Assembly (NCBI RefSeq): GCF_030268085.1
Contig: NZ_BSDE01000002.1
Coordinates: 1 to 64,000, forward strand
DNA from: Geothrix limicola
GTDB taxonomy: Bacteria > Acidobacteriota > Holophagae > Holophagales > Holophagaceae
DNA length: 64,000 bases
Direction of reading: 5' to 3'
The notes under the pieces: generated by a model
Databases searched by the model: none
What the model was told of the DNA's origin: nothing
The model's input: only the letters and a program-made list of their open reading frames with translations
Translations under genes and position numbers: made by a program
In this document: positions 20,448 through 28,436 of the stretch, in pieces
How the letters are laid out: the number at the start of each line of letters is the position of its first letter
Numbering within the stretch: position 1 is the first letter of the stretch

Positions 20448-21029
20448 TCAGGGCGCTTCCTTGCGATCGCACTGGAGTTCTGCCTGCTCATCCAGAAGGA
20501 TCCGGCAGTCTTGCTCCATCTGGGCCCGCAACCTTCGGCGAGCGCGATGGAGGCGGATCTTGGCGGAACCGGCGCTGATGCCGAGGATCTCTGCCACCGC
20601 GCCGATCCGCAGTTCCTTCAGTTCACTCAAGTAGATGATCGTACGGTCATTCAGGGGCAGGTCATCCACGAGGTCGCGGATGCAGTGGCACATTTCCGCT
20701 TTCATGGGTTCCTGGCCATGGTCCGGACCCGCATGAATATCGGCACCTTCCAGCATGGCCTCAGGCAGGAGAGCCCGAGAGGCCCGGTAAGAGGGGCTCT
20801 TCAATCGATCCAAGGCCGCATGGGTGGCCACCTGGAAGACCCAGGTGGACAGCTTGGCCTCTCCGCGAAAGCGACTCAGCCCTTGGTGGACCTTGAGAAA
20901 GACTTCCTGGGCGAGATCCTCGGCCTCGGTCGGCCCCACGAAGCGGCTGAGGTAACGAAGAACCTTCGGCCTGGTGGCCGCTTCCAGACATTCAAAGGAG
21001 GTGGGTTCGATGGCCATGACCATCCTCAC
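20448..21029 (-). CDS. ECF sigma factor with Cys-containing C-terminus
   Basis: A protein of 193 residues. Region 2 is clear (EAEDLAQEVFLKVHQGL, LSTWVFQVATHAALDRL) and so is region 4 (LKELRIGAVAEILGISAGSAKIRLHRARRRLR). The linker has MCHCIRDL and the tail has EQDC and ELQCDRKE, so four Cys could bind metal or sense redox. The GTG at 21029 is favoured by AGGA 6 nt upstream; ATGs follow at 21023 and 21017. It lies 88 bp after the CxxC carboxymuconolactone-decarboxylase gene on the same strand and is probably co-transcribed with it. Confidence 0.85.
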   Translation of the reverse strand: MRMVMAIEPTSFECLEAATRPKVLRYLSRFVGPTEAEDLAQEVFLKVHQGLSRFRGEAKLSTWVFQVATHAALDRLKSPSYRASRALLPEAMLEGADIHAGPDHGQEPMKAEMCHCIRDLVDDLPLNDRTIIYLSELKELRIGAVAEILGISAGSAKIRLHRARRRLRAQMEQDCRILLDEQAELQCDRKEAP

Positions 21030-21117
21030 TCAGGGTCCTTTCAGTTTGACGGGCCGAGGAAGTTTGCGACCCTTTTTTAGGATGGGCAACCTTCCCCGGC
21101 ATCTGGACTTCCAGGAC

Positions 21118-21402
21118 TCAGCAGCAGGTGCCACCGGGTAAGCAGGCCTCGACGGCACCTGCAGTCTCCGGTCCGCCCGCGGCCAGGTAACGCTCTGCCG
21201 ACTCCACCATTTTCCGGTGGGGTGTGGCTTTGACGGCCAGAGCCATCTTGACCGCCGCCCTCATGTCTTCCTTGGAAACGCCCAGCTCGCGGGCCGAATC
21301 GAAGTGATGCCTGAAGCAGGGCTCACAATTCGCGGCGATGGCCGCCCCGATGGCCACCAATTCGGTGACCGCCTCGGTCATATGGGATGTGGATTGGGAC
21401 AT
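21118..21402 (-). CDS. AhpD-like carboxymuconolactone decarboxylase family protein
   Basis: A protein of 94 residues, a single CMD domain. The redox motif CEPCFRHHF (CxxCxxxH) at about 26-34 is that of AhpD-type disulfide reductases and peroxidase partners. The C-terminus adds further Cys (ACLPGGTCC). The ribosome site AAAGGAGG is strong. It is followed by an ECF sigma factor that also has Cys pairs, suggesting a thiol- or metal-responsive unit. The family call is firm; the physiological substrate is not known. Confidence 0.85.
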   Translation of the reverse strand: MSQSTSHMTEAVTELVAIGAAIAANCEPCFRHHFDSARELGVSKEDMRAAVKMALAVKATPHRKMVESAERYLAAGGPETAGAVEACLPGGTCC

Positions 21403-21483
21403 GGTGTCCTCCTTTCACCCCTTGAGACGAGCAGCGACCCTCCATGGATACAGGACCGGGTAGGCCCTCACCCCGCTTCGGAT

Positions 21484-23586
21484 CTAGGACCGAGCGTGCG
21501 CCTTCCGGGGCAGCAGCAGGCTGAAGCGGCTGCCGGGCTCCTTGGGCTCGTAGCGGGCGTCGCCGCCATGATCCTGGGCGATGCGGCGCACGATGGCGAG
21601 CCCGAGGCCCGTGCCCTTGCGCTTGGTCGAGAAGTAGGGCTCGAAAAGCCGCTCGCGGTCGGCCTCGGGCACGCCGGCGCCGTCATCGGAAATGTCGTAG
21701 CGCAGGTCCGGGCCCTCCACCGAGAGCGTGAGCGCGATGGCGCCCTGGCCTGCCCCGGCGGCGACCGCCGATACCGCGTTGTCCACGAAGTTGATGAGGG
21801 CCCGCTTCACCATGTCGCCGTCCCAGAGCGCGGATAGGGGCTCTTCGGGCAGGCGGAGCTCCCACCGGATGTCGGGGTGGTTGGGCTGGTAGAGGGCCGC
21901 CACCTGGCGCAGCAGGTCCGCCGGATCGCAGGGAGAGAACTGGGGGCTGGGCAGCCGCGCGAAGCGGCTGAAGCTGTCCACCAGGCGCGAGAGGCTGGCG
22001 ACTTCAGCCAGGATGGTTTCCGCGCCTTCCTGCACGGCCATGGGATCCAGCCTGCCCTCCCGCCCGCGCCGCAGCAGGCGCTGGGCCGTGAGCTGGATGG
22101 GCGTGAGGGGGTTCTTCACCTCGTGGGCCATGCGTCGCGCCACCTCCTGCCAGGCGGCCCGCTTCTCGGCCTGGGCCAGCAGGGAGAGATCCTCCAGCAC
22201 CGCCAGCGCGCCGCCGCCCTGCAGGGGCACGAGGATGGCGCGCACGGGGCGCCCCTCCCCTTCGCCACCGAGGCGGAATTCCTCCTGCACGCCCCGTCCC
22301 GATTCGCGCACGGCCGTCAGCAGCTCAGGCAGGCGGCCCAGGCGGGGCAACGATTCCACCTCCGCCCAGCGGGCCTCGGTGGGATCGAAGGCGTCCAGCC
22401 CCAGCCAAGCGCGCGCGGCGGCGTTGAAGGTACGCAGTTCGCCATCGGCCCGCCAGCTCATGACGCCCACGGGCAGCGCCGCCAGCAGCTGGTCCAGGTA
22501 GGCCCGCTGCTGATCCAGGCGGCTGGCCTGGGCCTCGATGGCGGCCCGGTTGGTCTTCAGGTCGCGGGTCATGGCGTTGAAGGTGCGCGCCAAGAAGGCC
22601 AGCTCGTCCTCGCCCAGCTCGGGGAGCTGCACGTCGAGGTCGCCGCTACCCACGCGCTGGGCCGCCTTGGCAAGGGCGCGGATCGGCTCGCTCAGCGACT
22701 TGGCCAGGGCCAGGCCCGACCACACGGCGAAGAAGAGCGTCAGCATCGTCAGGAAGAGGAAGGTGCTCTGGGGCAGGGTCTGGAGAGTGTCCTTGTTGGC
22801 CCGGATCTGCTGGCTTTCCTTGTAGCGCTGCTCCAGCGCCAGCAGGCGGTCGAGGGTCTCCCGGGGCATGAAGATGCCCACCACCCAGGGCCCGTCGCCC
22901 CTGGGCACGCGGCGCAGCAGCCACATGCCTTCCGGGTATTCCTGGGTCGCCTCACCCTCCGGCAGATCCAGGTCCGGCGTGGGCGACTCGGCGATCATGT
23001 CCAGCCCCTTCACGCCGCCGTCTGTGCGACCTTCAGCGCGGCCGCCGAGGACGGCCACGAGGTCCAGGCCCGACACAACGCGGATGGCCGCCGGCTCCGC
23101 CGAAGCCGAGGCCCGCAGGCGCTCTGCGCCGAAATCCAGGCGGCCCCGGGCGGCGGCGCGCAGATCCTCGGCCACCTTCTGGCCGTCGCGGATGGCCACC
23201 TCGGTCTCGGGGCTGAACCAGCGCTCCACGTTCTTGTTGATGAAGTCGCGGCCCACCATGAAGAGGATCAGGCTCGGCACGATGCCCACGATGAAGAGGG
23301 TCAGCACCATGCGGGTGCGCAGGCGCGAGCCCAGGATGCCGCTCTTGCGCTCGAAGTAGAGCTTGGCGATGCTGCGGGCCACGATGAAGAGCAGGGTGCC
23401 GATGGCCAGCACGTTGAGCAGGCCCAGTGCCACGAGGGCCCAGCGCGACGGCGCGTCCAGCCCGCCCCCGGCAATGCGGTTGCCCACGGTCTTGTAGACC
23501 ATGATGATCATCAGCACCACCACGCCCAGGCCCACCGCTACGTAGAGGCGCGTCAGTTCGGGATGGCGCTTGGGCGTCGGGTTCAT
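21484..23586 (-). CDS. NtrY-like membrane sensor histidine kinase
   Basis: A protein of 700 residues. Two N-terminal membrane helices, a third at about 100-125, an extracytoplasmic region, a further helix near about 275-300, then HAMP, PAS and kinase core. The H-box is MAHEVKNPLTPIQL (about 488), the N-box NFVDNAVSAV, and the G-boxes DDGAGVPEADRE and KGTGLGLAIV. The NPLTPIQL sequence and the layout are those of NtrY. No response regulator is adjacent. I chose the ATG at 23586 (MNPTPKR); upstream ATGs add polar residues with no homology-like character. Downstream on the same strand is the CMD / sigma pair. Confidence 0.88.
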   Translation of the reverse strand: MNPTPKRHPELTRLYVAVGLGVVVLMIIMVYKTVGNRIAGGGLDAPSRWALVALGLLNVLAIGTLLFIVARSIAKLYFERKSGILGSRLRTRMVLTLFIVGIVPSLILFMVGRDFINKNVERWFSPETEVAIRDGQKVAEDLRAAARGRLDFGAERLRASASAEPAAIRVVSGLDLVAVLGGRAEGRTDGGVKGLDMIAESPTPDLDLPEGEATQEYPEGMWLLRRVPRGDGPWVVGIFMPRETLDRLLALEQRYKESQQIRANKDTLQTLPQSTFLFLTMLTLFFAVWSGLALAKSLSEPIRALAKAAQRVGSGDLDVQLPELGEDELAFLARTFNAMTRDLKTNRAAIEAQASRLDQQRAYLDQLLAALPVGVMSWRADGELRTFNAAARAWLGLDAFDPTEARWAEVESLPRLGRLPELLTAVRESGRGVQEEFRLGGEGEGRPVRAILVPLQGGGALAVLEDLSLLAQAEKRAAWQEVARRMAHEVKNPLTPIQLTAQRLLRRGREGRLDPMAVQEGAETILAEVASLSRLVDSFSRFARLPSPQFSPCDPADLLRQVAALYQPNHPDIRWELRLPEEPLSALWDGDMVKRALINFVDNAVSAVAAGAGQGAIALTLSVEGPDLRYDISDDGAGVPEADRERLFEPYFSTKRKGTGLGLAIVRRIAQDHGGDARYEPKEPGSRFSLLLPRKAHARS

Positions 23587-23791
23587 CTCCAGCAGGCTAT
23601 CCTGGATGCACCTAGGAGGCACTGACCCATCCATGGAAGAGCATTTAGGGCCTTTAGGTACTCGAAGCATCCGAGTTGTGGGCCCCCTGCAATATGAAGG
23701 AAGAACCCACTGAAGGTAGTAGGCTGGTTATGTTCCCAACAACTACCGGCCAACATAGTCATTTCCCCCATTCAGCCCTTCAAAGGTAAAT

Positions 23792-25042
23792 ATGAAAAAA
23801 ACAGATTTAGCAAATTATATTGAGAACGTAAATAAGCTCACAAAAATAACAGAACCTGATGTTCCATATATATTTGATAAACTTGAATTACCAGACTATA
23901 ACCAACCCATTCCAATCATTACACGTGAACTCTGGACGGCAAGACAAAGACAAGCACATAGTCTTCATGAAATAAGCTATCGTGCATGCTTTAAACCACA
24001 GCTTCCTCGATTTTTTATCTCCAGACTCACAACTGAATCACAAGTTGTATATGACCCATTCGCAGGGCGCGGAACAACGGCCCTGGAAGCTGCGTTTCTA
24101 GGTCGAAAATTTATTTCAAATGACATTAATCCTTTATCTAAAATATTGACACAACCACGGCTATTACCGCCAAGTATAACTAGCATTTCGGATCGACTTA
24201 AAACTATACCTAAAAAACCAAGTCAACCAGCCATCAATCATTTAGATATGTTTTATCACAAGGATACTTTTGATGAAATTTTAGCATTGAGAGAATATTT
24301 TTTAAATAAAGAAAAATCTAATTCACTCGACGGAATCGATAGCTGGATTAGAATGGTCGCTACAAACAGGTTAACTGGCCATAGTCCAGGCTTTTTCAGC
24401 GTCTATACGCTTCCACCAAATCAAGCCACTTCGATAGAAGGGCAAATAAAAATAAATGAAAAATACAAGCAACGCCCAGAATATAAGAATACCTACGACA
24501 TCATAATTAAAAAATCGAGATCTCTACTTTCTTCAGAAATCCAAGAGCATGAAAGAGTCAATCTTGATAGAGCAAGAAAATCTGCCATCTTTTTGACCAA
24601 AGACGCCAGGAATACACCCGAAATCGAGAGTGAATCCGTTGCCTTAACCGTTACCTCTCCCCCTTTTCTCGATATTGTTCAATATGCCGAAGACAATTGG
24701 TTAAGGTGTTGGTTTAATGGTTTAGATGCAAATGAAATAGGTAAAAACATATCCACCCCTTCAAGCATCGAAGTTTGGCAGGCCGTCATGAAGGCCGTTT
24801 TCCTTGAATTATATAGAATCAGCATTTTTGGTGGGCATGTTGCATTTGAAGTTGGAGAAGTGCGCCGTGGTCGAGTGCAAATGGAAAATCTAGTTATGCC
24901 AATCGCAATAAGCGCCGGCTTTCAACCGGTTGGCGTGCTTCTAAACGAGCAAGTATTCACAAAAACTTCCCATATTTGGGGAGTTGAAAATAACTCAGGT
25001 GGAACAAACACAAACAGAATAGTTTTATTAAAAAAACCATAA
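23792..25042 (+). CDS. Site-specific DNA methyltransferase, SPPF type
   Basis: A protein of 416 residues. SAM motif I is DPFAGRGTT (88-96) and catalytic motif IV is TSPPF (about 288), separated by about 190 residues that should hold the target-recognition part. The order motif I, then recognition region, then motif IV is that of the alpha-type arrangement. SPPF usually goes with N4-cytosine methylation, so the product is likely m4C, less likely m6A. The gene lies in an AT-rich island and its C-terminal half (from about residue 184) closely matches the GC-rich stub at 25603-26295. No restriction endonuclease is recognisable nearby. Target sequence unknown. Confidence 0.85.
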   Translation: MKKTDLANYIENVNKLTKITEPDVPYIFDKLELPDYNQPIPIITRELWTARQRQAHSLHEISYRACFKPQLPRFFISRLTTESQVVYDPFAGRGTTALEAAFLGRKFISNDINPLSKILTQPRLLPPSITSISDRLKTIPKKPSQPAINHLDMFYHKDTFDEILALREYFLNKEKSNSLDGIDSWIRMVATNRLTGHSPGFFSVYTLPPNQATSIEGQIKINEKYKQRPEYKNTYDIIIKKSRSLLSSEIQEHERVNLDRARKSAIFLTKDARNTPEIESESVALTVTSPPFLDIVQYAEDNWLRCWFNGLDANEIGKNISTPSSIEVWQAVMKAVFLELYRISIFGGHVAFEVGEVRRGRVQMENLVMPIAISAGFQPVGVLLNEQVFTKTSHIWGVENNSGGTNTNRIVLLKKP

Positions 25043-25105
25043 TCGCAATATTCAATATTTATATCATATATATCAACACTAATTAAACACCGAAGAGCAA
25101 TAACT

Positions 25106-25483
25106 TTAAATTGTCCATCCGACTATAGCAGCATCAGCACGCAACGCAGCAACTCGTGCTTGCTCCTTCGCAATTCTAGCGGTGTACCAATCGCGCATAA
25201 GTTCAGCATCATGCTGTGTGTCAATAATAAAGTACCCCCAAGGATCGTGGTCAAAGGAACCGATAAAATAGCCATTTTCACGAGAATTTTTCAATAACCC
25301 CTGCTGAAATGCATTCTGAGACAAAGTAAAGCCACAATTGGCGAGGTGTATTTCGATTGCTTCCCAAGGCTGGGCATTTGCACTACCAACAGCATTGGCA
25401 ATAAGAAAATCCAAAATACATTTGTGCACTATACTGGTGCGTGGATTCGCAGCCTTATTCTGTACTGCTTGAAGAAATGACAT
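25106..25483 (-). CDS. Uncharacterised protein next to the methyltransferase
   Basis: A protein of 125 residues, AT-rich codon use, convergent with the methyltransferase (63-bp gap). The ATG at 25483 has AGGAG 5 nt upstream. The N-terminal half looks helical (TSIVHKCILDFLIANAV, AIEIHLANCGFTLSQNAF), as in a winged-helix fold. The middle has GYFIGSFDHDPWGYFIID and the tail is a charged helix (IAKEQARVAALRAD). I do not recognise the family. A control protein, an inhibitor or a small nuclease-like partner are possible; none is shown by a catalytic motif. Confidence 0.6.
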   Translation of the reverse strand: MSFLQAVQNKAANPRTSIVHKCILDFLIANAVGSANAQPWEAIEIHLANCGFTLSQNAFQQGLLKNSRENGYFIGSFDHDPWGYFIIDTQHDAELMRDWYTARIAKEQARVAALRADAAIVGWTI

Positions 25484-25602
25484 GGTTACTCCTGAAGGAA
25501 GGTCGCGCTTAATACAAATCACACTGATGGTAATTATCTCCTTACCTAACGTCTAGTGATCAATCAACATCTGGATTTGAAATTTGATTCTTTTCAAATG
25601 CC

Positions 25603-26295
25603 TGGATCCGCATGGTCGCCACCAACCGGCTCACGGGGCACAGCCCGGGATTTTTCTCGGTCTACACCCTGCCCCCCAATCAGGCCCTCAGCGCCGACAA
25701 GCAGCGGAAGATCAACGCGCAACGTGAGCAGACGCCGACCTACCGGGACACCCGCGCGCTGATCCTGAAGAAGACGAAGCAGCTGCTCTCGGGCCTGGAG
25801 CCCGTGCAGACGAAGCACCTCCGGGCCGCGGCGCTGGACGCGCGCTTTCTCACGGGCGACGCGCGTGACACCCATTCGCTGCTCGACGGGTGCATGACCC
25901 TCACGCTGACCTCGCCGCCCTTCCTCGACGTGGTGGACTACGCCGGCGACAACTGGCTGCGCTGCTGGTTCACGGGCCTCGACGCCGACACCATCGGCCG
26001 CAGCATCAGCACCCCCCGCACGGTGGAGGCCTGGTCCGACACCATGTCCGCCGTCTTCGCGGAGCTGTTCCGCATCACGCGGCGCGGCGGCTTCGTGGCC
26101 TTCGAGGTGGGCGAGGTGCGGCGCGGCAAGCTGCGCCTCGACGAGGTGGTGCTGCCCCTGGGCCTTCGCGCCGGATTCAAGGCCCACGGCGTCCTCGTGA
26201 ACAGCCAGACCTTCACCAAGACCGCCCACATCTGGGGCGTGGGCAACAACGACAAGGGCACCAACAGCAACCGCGTGGTGCTGTTCGAACGCTGA
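25603..26295 (+). pseudogene. 3' remnant of a GC-rich DNA methyltransferase
   Basis: From TGG at 25603 this frame encodes WIRMVATNRLTGHSPGF and onward, closely matching the C-terminal 55 percent of the AT-rich methyltransferase upstream, including TSPPF, EVGEVRRGK and THSIWGV-like ends (TAHIWGVGNN). SAM motif I and the N-terminal half are absent and the frame meets a stop at 25585 just upstream. An ATG at 25612 could start a 227-residue product, but it would lack the SAM site. Codon use is that of the host, so this is the native gene truncated at the edge of the AT-rich island. Confidence 0.75.
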
Positions 26296-26603
26296 TCCGG
26301 GGGTTCCCCTCGCGGCGCGTGCGCTGCGAGGATCTAGGGGCGCGCTGCGCGCACACCCCCGGACCCCCGCGTCACGACCCGGCCAAGCCGGGCCGTGACT
26401 TTTCTCCCTGATCCAGCGCTGATCCGGGGGTTCCGCGCTGCGCGCACACCCCCGGACCCCCGCGTCACGACCCGGCAAAGCCGGGCCGTGACTTTTCTCC
26501 CTGATCCAGCGCTGATCCGAGGGTTCCGCGCTGCGCGCACACCCCCAGACCCCCGCGTCACGACCCGGCCAAGCCGGGCCGTGACTTTTCTCCCTGATCC
26601 AGA
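26291..26603. repeat. Three tandem hairpin-rich repeat units (93 bp)
   Basis: Units 26418-26510 and 26511-26603 are nearly identical 93-bp copies; 26291-26417 is a first copy with about 34 extra bases. Each contains an inverted repeat CCGGGGGT...ACCCCCGG and a second stem CACGACCCGGC / GCCGGGCCGTG with a 3-nt loop. They start at the stop codon of the methyltransferase remnant and end just before the convergent ompW gene, so they may also end transcription. Open frames across them are artefacts of the repeat. The rest of the 26296-26635 gap holds nothing else. Confidence 0.85.
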
Positions 26604-26635
26604 GATTCCCCACGGCGAGGAATCCCCGCGGGACA

Positions 26636-27247
26636 TCAGAACCGGTACCCCACCCCCACGCCGTAGAGCATGGGATCCACCTTCACGGTGGTCACCTTGG
26701 CGCCGGCGGTGGTTTTCACGTCACTGCGGATCTGCACGTACTTCGCATCAAAGTTGAGGTAGCAGTTCTTCGCCACCTGGATATCCACGCCGACCTGGGC
26801 GGCGGGCCCCACGCTGGACGAATCGAGGTTCAGGGCCCCGCCCGCCAGCTTCACATCCGAGATGAGGGTGAGGTTCAGGCCCAGGCCAACATAGGGATTC
26901 ACCGTCTGGCCCGGGAGGAAGTGCCACTGGGCGACGAGGGTGGGCGGCAGCTCCTTGAAGGTGCCGATCTTGGTGCCGGCCAGGGTGACGTCGTGCTCCT
27001 GGGGCACCGTCAGCACCAGCTCCGCGGCGAAGTTCTTCGTGAAGAAGTAGCTGAAGTCCACCTCGGGGATGGTCTTCGAGCTGACGTGGATGGCGTCGGC
27101 CGGGATGCCCGGAGCCGCGTCGGACTTGTCCGCAGGCTGGAGGGATACGGCGCGCAGGCGGACCATCCACGGGCCCTCCTGGGCCTGGAGCGGGACAGAA
27201 CTTAGCCACCCGGCGGCCAAAGCCACCGGCAGGATGAGGGTCTTCAT
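26636..27247 (-). CDS. OmpW-family outer-membrane protein
   Basis: A protein of 203 residues. A signal peptide (about 1-22, ending PLQAQ) precedes an eight-strand barrel pattern: PWMVRLRAVSLQP, VDFSYFFTKNFAAELVL, NPYVGLGLNLTLI, CYLNFDAKYVQIRSD. The last residue is Phe (GVGVGYRF), as expected for outer-membrane insertion. Length and strand order match OmpW. It lies 152 bp downstream of cydB with a hairpin between, so it probably has its own promoter. Likely a small hydrophobic-compound channel, as in the family. Confidence 0.88.
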   Translation of the reverse strand: MKTLILPVALAAGWLSSVPLQAQEGPWMVRLRAVSLQPADKSDAAPGIPADAIHVSSKTIPEVDFSYFFTKNFAAELVLTVPQEHDVTLAGTKIGTFKELPPTLVAQWHFLPGQTVNPYVGLGLNLTLISDVKLAGGALNLDSSSVGPAAQVGVDIQVAKNCYLNFDAKYVQIRSDVKTTAGAKVTTVKVDPMLYGVGVGYRF

Positions 27248-27266
27248 GGGATTTCTCCTTGTGAGG

Positions 27267-27284
27267 CCCGGGGTTCTCCCCGGG
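27267..27284. terminator. GC-rich hairpin upstream of ompW
   Basis: CCCGGGG / CCCCGGG forms a perfect 7-bp stem with a 4-nt loop. It lies in the ompW 5' region after cydB. There is no U-run, so it may be a transcript-stabilising stem or a weak terminator. Confidence 0.4.
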
Positions 27285-27316
27285 AGATTTTCGTCGTTCA
27301 GGGATCTGGAAGGCGA

Positions 27317-27389
27317 ACCGCGAATGACGCGAAGTCACGCGAAGGTGGGACTCTCTTCTTGATTCGCGCCCATTCGCGCCATTCGCGGT
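27317..27389. repeat. Inverted repeat downstream of cydB
   Basis: Two 17-bp arms (ACCGCGAATGACGCGAA at 27317 and its complement, one mismatch, at 27373-27389) flank about 39 bp in the cydB-ompW gap. This has the form of a REP-like intergenic hairpin and could end cydB transcription. Confidence 0.5.
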
Positions 27390-27399
27390 TTCAGCTTTT

Positions 27400-28425
27400 T
27401 CAGTAGGCCGGCCCCTTGCCGATGCTCTCGGCGTTGAGCGTGTCGCGGAACTTCAGGTACACCCAGAGCTGGTAGCCGATGACGACGGGCAGGAAGCAGA
27501 GCACGACGCCCAGCATGATCTTCAGCGTGAGCGGGCTGGAGGCGGCGTTGAAGGCCGTCACCGAGGCCGCGGGATCGAGGCTGGAGGGCAGCAGGTTGGG
27601 GAAGAGGCCGGCCACGCCGAACAGCACGGCGCCGAGGATGAGCGCCGAAGAGGCGAACCAGGCCTTCCACCAGGCGCCCTTGGCGGCGAAGACGCGAAGC
27701 GAAAGCAGGCCCGCCACCGCCAGCAGCGGCAGGATCAGCAGCAGGGGCTTGGCCAGCACGTTCTGCCAGAGCCGCGTGCTGAACCAGGTCAGGGCGAGGA
27801 AGGCCACGGCCACGACGGCCTCGGCCCACCAGAGCGAGGTGGCCATGCGGCCGGCGCGGGCCTGCAGTTCGCCTTCCGTGCGCGTGGTCAGCCAGAGGGC
27901 GCCATGCACGGCGAAGATCAGCACGAAGAGCACGCCGCCCAGCAGGCCGTAGGGGTTCAGCAGGGTGAACAGGTTGCCGTGGAAGATGCCTGCGGCGTCC
28001 AGTGGCAGGCCCGCGAAGATGTTGGCGAAGGCCACGCCCAGCAGCAGGGCCGGCAGGAAGGAGCCCACCACCAGGCAGGTGTCCCAGATGGCGCGCCAGG
28101 CGCGACCCTCTTCCTTGCCGCGGAATTCGAAGGCCACGCCCCGCAGGATGAGCGCGAAGAGCAGCAGCATGAGCGGCGTGTAGAGCCCCGAGAACATGAT
28201 GGCGTAGGCCCGCGGGAAGGCCGCGAAGGTCACGCCGCCCGCCGTGATGAGCCACACTTCGTTGCCGTCCCAGAAGGGCCCCATGGCGTTCACGAGGATG
28301 CGCTTCTCCGTTTCATTCTTCGCGAGGAAGGGGAAGAGCGTGCCCAGGCCCAGGTCGAAGCCGTCGAGCATGAAGTAGACGGCCCAGGCCACTCCCCAGA
28401 TCACGAACCAGATGGTCTCGAACAT
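27400..28425 (-). CDS. cydB: Cytochrome bd oxidase subunit II
   Basis: A protein of 341 residues with eight or nine membrane helices. The N-terminus FETIWFVIWGVAWAVYFMLDGFDLGLG and the GPFWDGNEVWLITAGG segment are diagnostic of CydB. The ATG at 28425 has GGGAGG 5 nt upstream; the longer frame starts inside cydA's tail. It lies 11 bp after cydA in the rrf2-cydA-cydB operon. It pairs with CydA to reduce oxygen to water with quinol under low oxygen. Confidence 0.95.
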   Translation of the reverse strand: MFETIWFVIWGVAWAVYFMLDGFDLGLGTLFPFLAKNETEKRILVNAMGPFWDGNEVWLITAGGVTFAAFPRAYAIMFSGLYTPLMLLLFALILRGVAFEFRGKEEGRAWRAIWDTCLVVGSFLPALLLGVAFANIFAGLPLDAAGIFHGNLFTLLNPYGLLGGVLFVLIFAVHGALWLTTRTEGELQARAGRMATSLWWAEAVVAVAFLALTWFSTRLWQNVLAKPLLLILPLLAVAGLLSLRVFAAKGAWWKAWFASSALILGAVLFGVAGLFPNLLPSSLDPAASVTAFNAASSPLTLKIMLGVVLCFLPVVIGYQLWVYLKFRDTLNAESIGKGPAY

Positions 28426-28436
28426 GGTCGCCTCCC

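Larger units (their letters stand above)
23700..25602. other. AT-rich island carrying a DNA methyltransferase
   Basis: Base composition falls abruptly after the NtrY gene and returns to GC-rich at about 25602. Codon use in both genes inside is AT-biased (AAA, AAT, ATA), unlike any neighbour. The right edge is sharp and falls inside codons for a conserved methyltransferase segment (SWIRMVATNRL). No integrase, transposase or clear direct repeats were seen at the edges. It is best read as horizontally acquired DNA. Confidence 0.75.

Noticed and set aside
26291-26603. Possible CRISPR array
   Set aside because: The units are contiguous 93-bp repeats with no variable spacers, and no cas gene is in the window.
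26334-26757. Open frames across the 93-bp repeats on both strands
   Set aside because: They exist because 93 is a multiple of 3; the translated repeats have no start site or protein-like pattern.
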